Shown here in pieces: positions 7,695-8,797 of a stretch of DNA of 8,797 bases. Each line of letters begins with the position of its first letter. Position 1 is the stretch's first letter. The notes under the pieces were generated by a model. It ran no database searches and was not told the DNA's origin. It worked only from the letters and a program-made list of their open reading frames with translations. The stretch covers positions 1-8,797 of the forward strand of contig JAEYTV010000358.1 of the NCBI GenBank assembly GCA_023433855.1, in the 5' to 3' direction. The stretch is from Pseudomonadota bacterium. GTDB taxonomy: Bacteria; Pseudomonadota; Alphaproteobacteria; Rhizobiales; Rhizobiaceae. The translations under genes were made by a program, and so were the position numbers.

Positions 7695-8212
7695 TCAGTT
7701 TGCCGGTACGTCGGTTCTGCTGCCGCCTGGCAGCACTCCGCCATGGACGTGACTTGCACCGACGTCCTTGCCATCGTGGCGTTGCGATCCGCCCGACTGC
7801 TCGAAGCCGTCGGCGCTGAAACGGAAAGTGACGCCCCGACGGACAAAACTAACGCGCCGTCCGCCACAGTGATCTTGACGCCGGCGTCCTCGAAGACGTT
7901 CGCGGCCATATCGTCATTCGGGCTTGGATGAGCGCCAGAATACCCGCCCCGAAGGATCATGCCTTGCCTCGGGTCACCACTGGGGTTGATTACCCCGACG
8001 ATTTGCCCCTTTTTCAGCGGGATGGACGTCTTGCCCGTTTCAGGGTGGGGATACCACGGTGACAGAAATGGCCCGTCAGCTGTCTCTCCCAATTTTAGAC
8101 GGTAGCCCTTCTTCGGATCGATCACCTCGACCGGACCGACCTTCAGAGAATTGCCAAAGGCGCTCTTCAGCATCTGGTGATCCAGAAGCATCGCCAGGAA
8201 CTCGCCGTTCAT
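7695..8212 (-). CDS. V: Baseplate assembly protein V (central spike), apparently frameshifted near 7808
   Basis: This is the trimeric spike under the tail tube that pierces the outer membrane when the sheath contracts. Residues 1-100 from the ATG at 8212 match the phage baseplate V/gp45 OB-fold pattern: VGPVEVIDPKKGYRLKLG, a WYP strand, and IPLKKGQIVGVINPSGDPRQGMILRGGYSG. Residues 105-135 (DAGVKITVADGALVLSVGASLSVSAPT) are the start of the beta-helix stalk. After T135 the frame becomes Ser/Arg/Ala-rich and unlike any V. In the -1 frame, from 7808 to the TGA at 7695, the 37 codons contain HDGKDVGASHVHGGVLPGG, the usual V tip with its H-x-H metal site. The coordinates here span the reconstructed gene of about 172 residues. 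The literal frame instead runs on to 7427 (261 aa) and absorbs the next small gene. A one-base deletion, a sequencing error or recoding could explain this; I see no classical slippery heptamer. Confidence 0.85.
7743..7751 (-). other. His-Val-His metal-binding tip motif in the -1 frame of V
   Basis: Codons CAC GTC CAT in the -1 frame of V encode H-V-H, followed by GGV. In P2 gpV and related contractile-tail spikes, an H-x-H pair from each of three subunits coordinates an iron ion at the sharp apex. The motif cannot be read in the frame of the N-terminal domain, where these bases give SRT-type codons in part of a non-V peptide. Its intact context (GASHVHGGVLPGGS) shows that the -1 frame is the ancestral coding frame here. 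Confidence 0.75.
7800..7830 (-). other. Probable frameshift position in V
   Basis: The V frame is convincing up to about 7808 (SVSAPT). The -1 frame is convincing from about 7808 (GFEQSGGS...). The switch is equivalent to one missing base, or two extra bases, in the gene. The exact base cannot be fixed because the stalk sequence is variable in this family. The -1 frame has no stop back to about 7915, so the disruption could lie somewhat further upstream. Confidence 0.6.
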
Positions 8213-8797
8213 CCGTGCCCCACATTCGTCGTGCCGGAGCGATCAACCTCGATCGAGACACCGTCGATCAGTGGAACCGTCCCATCGTCCGCAAAGGCAA
8301 AGGGGCCGACACCGAGGCCGAGCAGCTCTGCAGCTGTCATGCCATTGCGCCGCTGGAGCGAGTCGCGATCGTCGGCCGCCGTGCCGACCAGCGACCGCAT
8401 CATGGCAGCTTGCGTCCGATAGACCTCGTCATCGGAAGCCTCCATCGCGCCAAGAAAGACCATGAACGGGCTTTCGGGATCGAGAGCCTGCCCCCGTATG
8501 GGATCGTCTGCCAGGTCGACGGTAAGCCGCAACTGATGTCCGGCGATCCGCTGGCCGTCGTCAGTGCTTCGCGCACCGGCAAACGCAATCTTTCGTGTCC
8601 TGTAGTGAAGGCCCCGGTAGATCTCGGCCCACTCGTTATCAGGAGCAGTCAGAGCATCGCATATCTGCCTCTGAACAACATCGAGAAAGAACTCGAAATT
8701 GCGGTCAGTGGCGGGAACGGCGATACCGATCATCTCGGTAGCACCGGTCTCCTCATTGAGCTGCAACATCGGAGTGGAAACCCCAATCTCATAGACG
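8209..8797 (-). CDS. Partial phage tail protein, tail-terminator-like (5' end outside window)
   Basis: The frame is open from the window edge, with codons VYEIGVSTP ahead of the first ATG at 8769. That lead reads like protein, so the true start probably lies outside the window. The visible 195 residues end in TGA at 8209, overlapping the V start by 4 nt (ATGA), so the two are translationally coupled. I do not recognise a named family. The N-terminal half has an alternating hydrophobic strand, then a helix-like stretch (FEFFLDVVQRQICDAL), then strands (RKIAFAG..., HQLRLTVDL). This is the strand-helix-strand rhythm of small tail-terminator or tail-completion proteins. The C-terminal half (from about ESPFMVFLGAM) is acidic and mixed helical, with no recognised motif. 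P2 places its tail completion genes R and S directly before V, which fits, but the assignment is inference. A membrane or enzymatic role is not suggested. Confidence 0.6.
   Translation of the reverse strand, partial: VYEIGVSTPMLQLNEETGATEMIGIAVPATDRNFEFFLDVVQRQICDALTAPDNEWAEIYRGLHYRTRKIAFAGARSTDDGQRIAGHQLRLTVDLADDPIRGQALDPESPFMVFLGAMEASDDEVYRTQAAMMRSLVGTAADDRDSLQRRNGMTAAELLGLGVGPFAFADDGTVPLIDGVSIEVDRSGTTNVGHG

Noticed and set aside
7808..7920. Programmed -1 frameshifting in V
   Set aside because: I looked for an X-XXY-YYZ heptamer in the V frame through the region where both frames are open and found none. V is not known to be recoded, so mutation or sequence error is more likely, though I cannot exclude recoding.

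Overview
The window is one uninterrupted block of contractile-tail (myovirus-type) genes, all on the minus strand and read from the right edge towards the left. The GC-rich codon use and the protein styles suggest an alphaproteobacterial, probably Rhizobiales, host. The host is an inference, because the window holds no chromosomal gene, integrase, att site or tRNA. It could be part of a prophage, a free phage or a tail-derived bacteriocin (tailocin); tail genes alone cannot separate these.

Layout in transcription order: a partial gene at the right edge with a tail-terminator-like look (8209-8797); baseplate spike protein V (from 8212); a small 80-aa phage protein (7427-7669); baseplate wedge protein W/gp25 (7045-7440); baseplate protein J (6153-7037); tail protein I (5017-6156); a 1067-aa DUF4815 structural protein (1804-5007); a repeat-built tail fibre (525-1790); and a 161-aa fibre-associated protein (37-522). 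The V-W-J-I order is that of phages P2 and Mu. Junctions are tight: 4-nt ATGA and GTGA overlaps, a 14-nt overlap, or gaps of 2 to 25 nt. This indicates one polycistronic late transcript, and I see no internal promoter or terminator. No gene-free stretch exceeds 36 bases.

Together the genes build the distal end of the tail. V forms the central membrane-piercing spike, W and J form the baseplate wedges, I closes the baseplate and links to fibres, the DUF4815 protein is probably a baseplate-to-fibre structural component, and the fibre with its small partner handles host recognition.

The most notable observation is in V. The reading frame that encodes the N-terminal OB-fold continues, after about residue 135, into sequence unlike a V protein. 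The -1 frame from the same point encodes a textbook V C-terminus with an H-V-H metal-binding tip motif and its own stop at 7695. A one-base frame disruption near 7808 therefore seems to have removed the spike tip and fused V in frame to the following small gene, which has its own ribosome binding site. I found no wholly new system; the interest lies in this frameshift, the two-class fibre repeats, the Trp-rich extension of protein I and the large DUF4815 protein.
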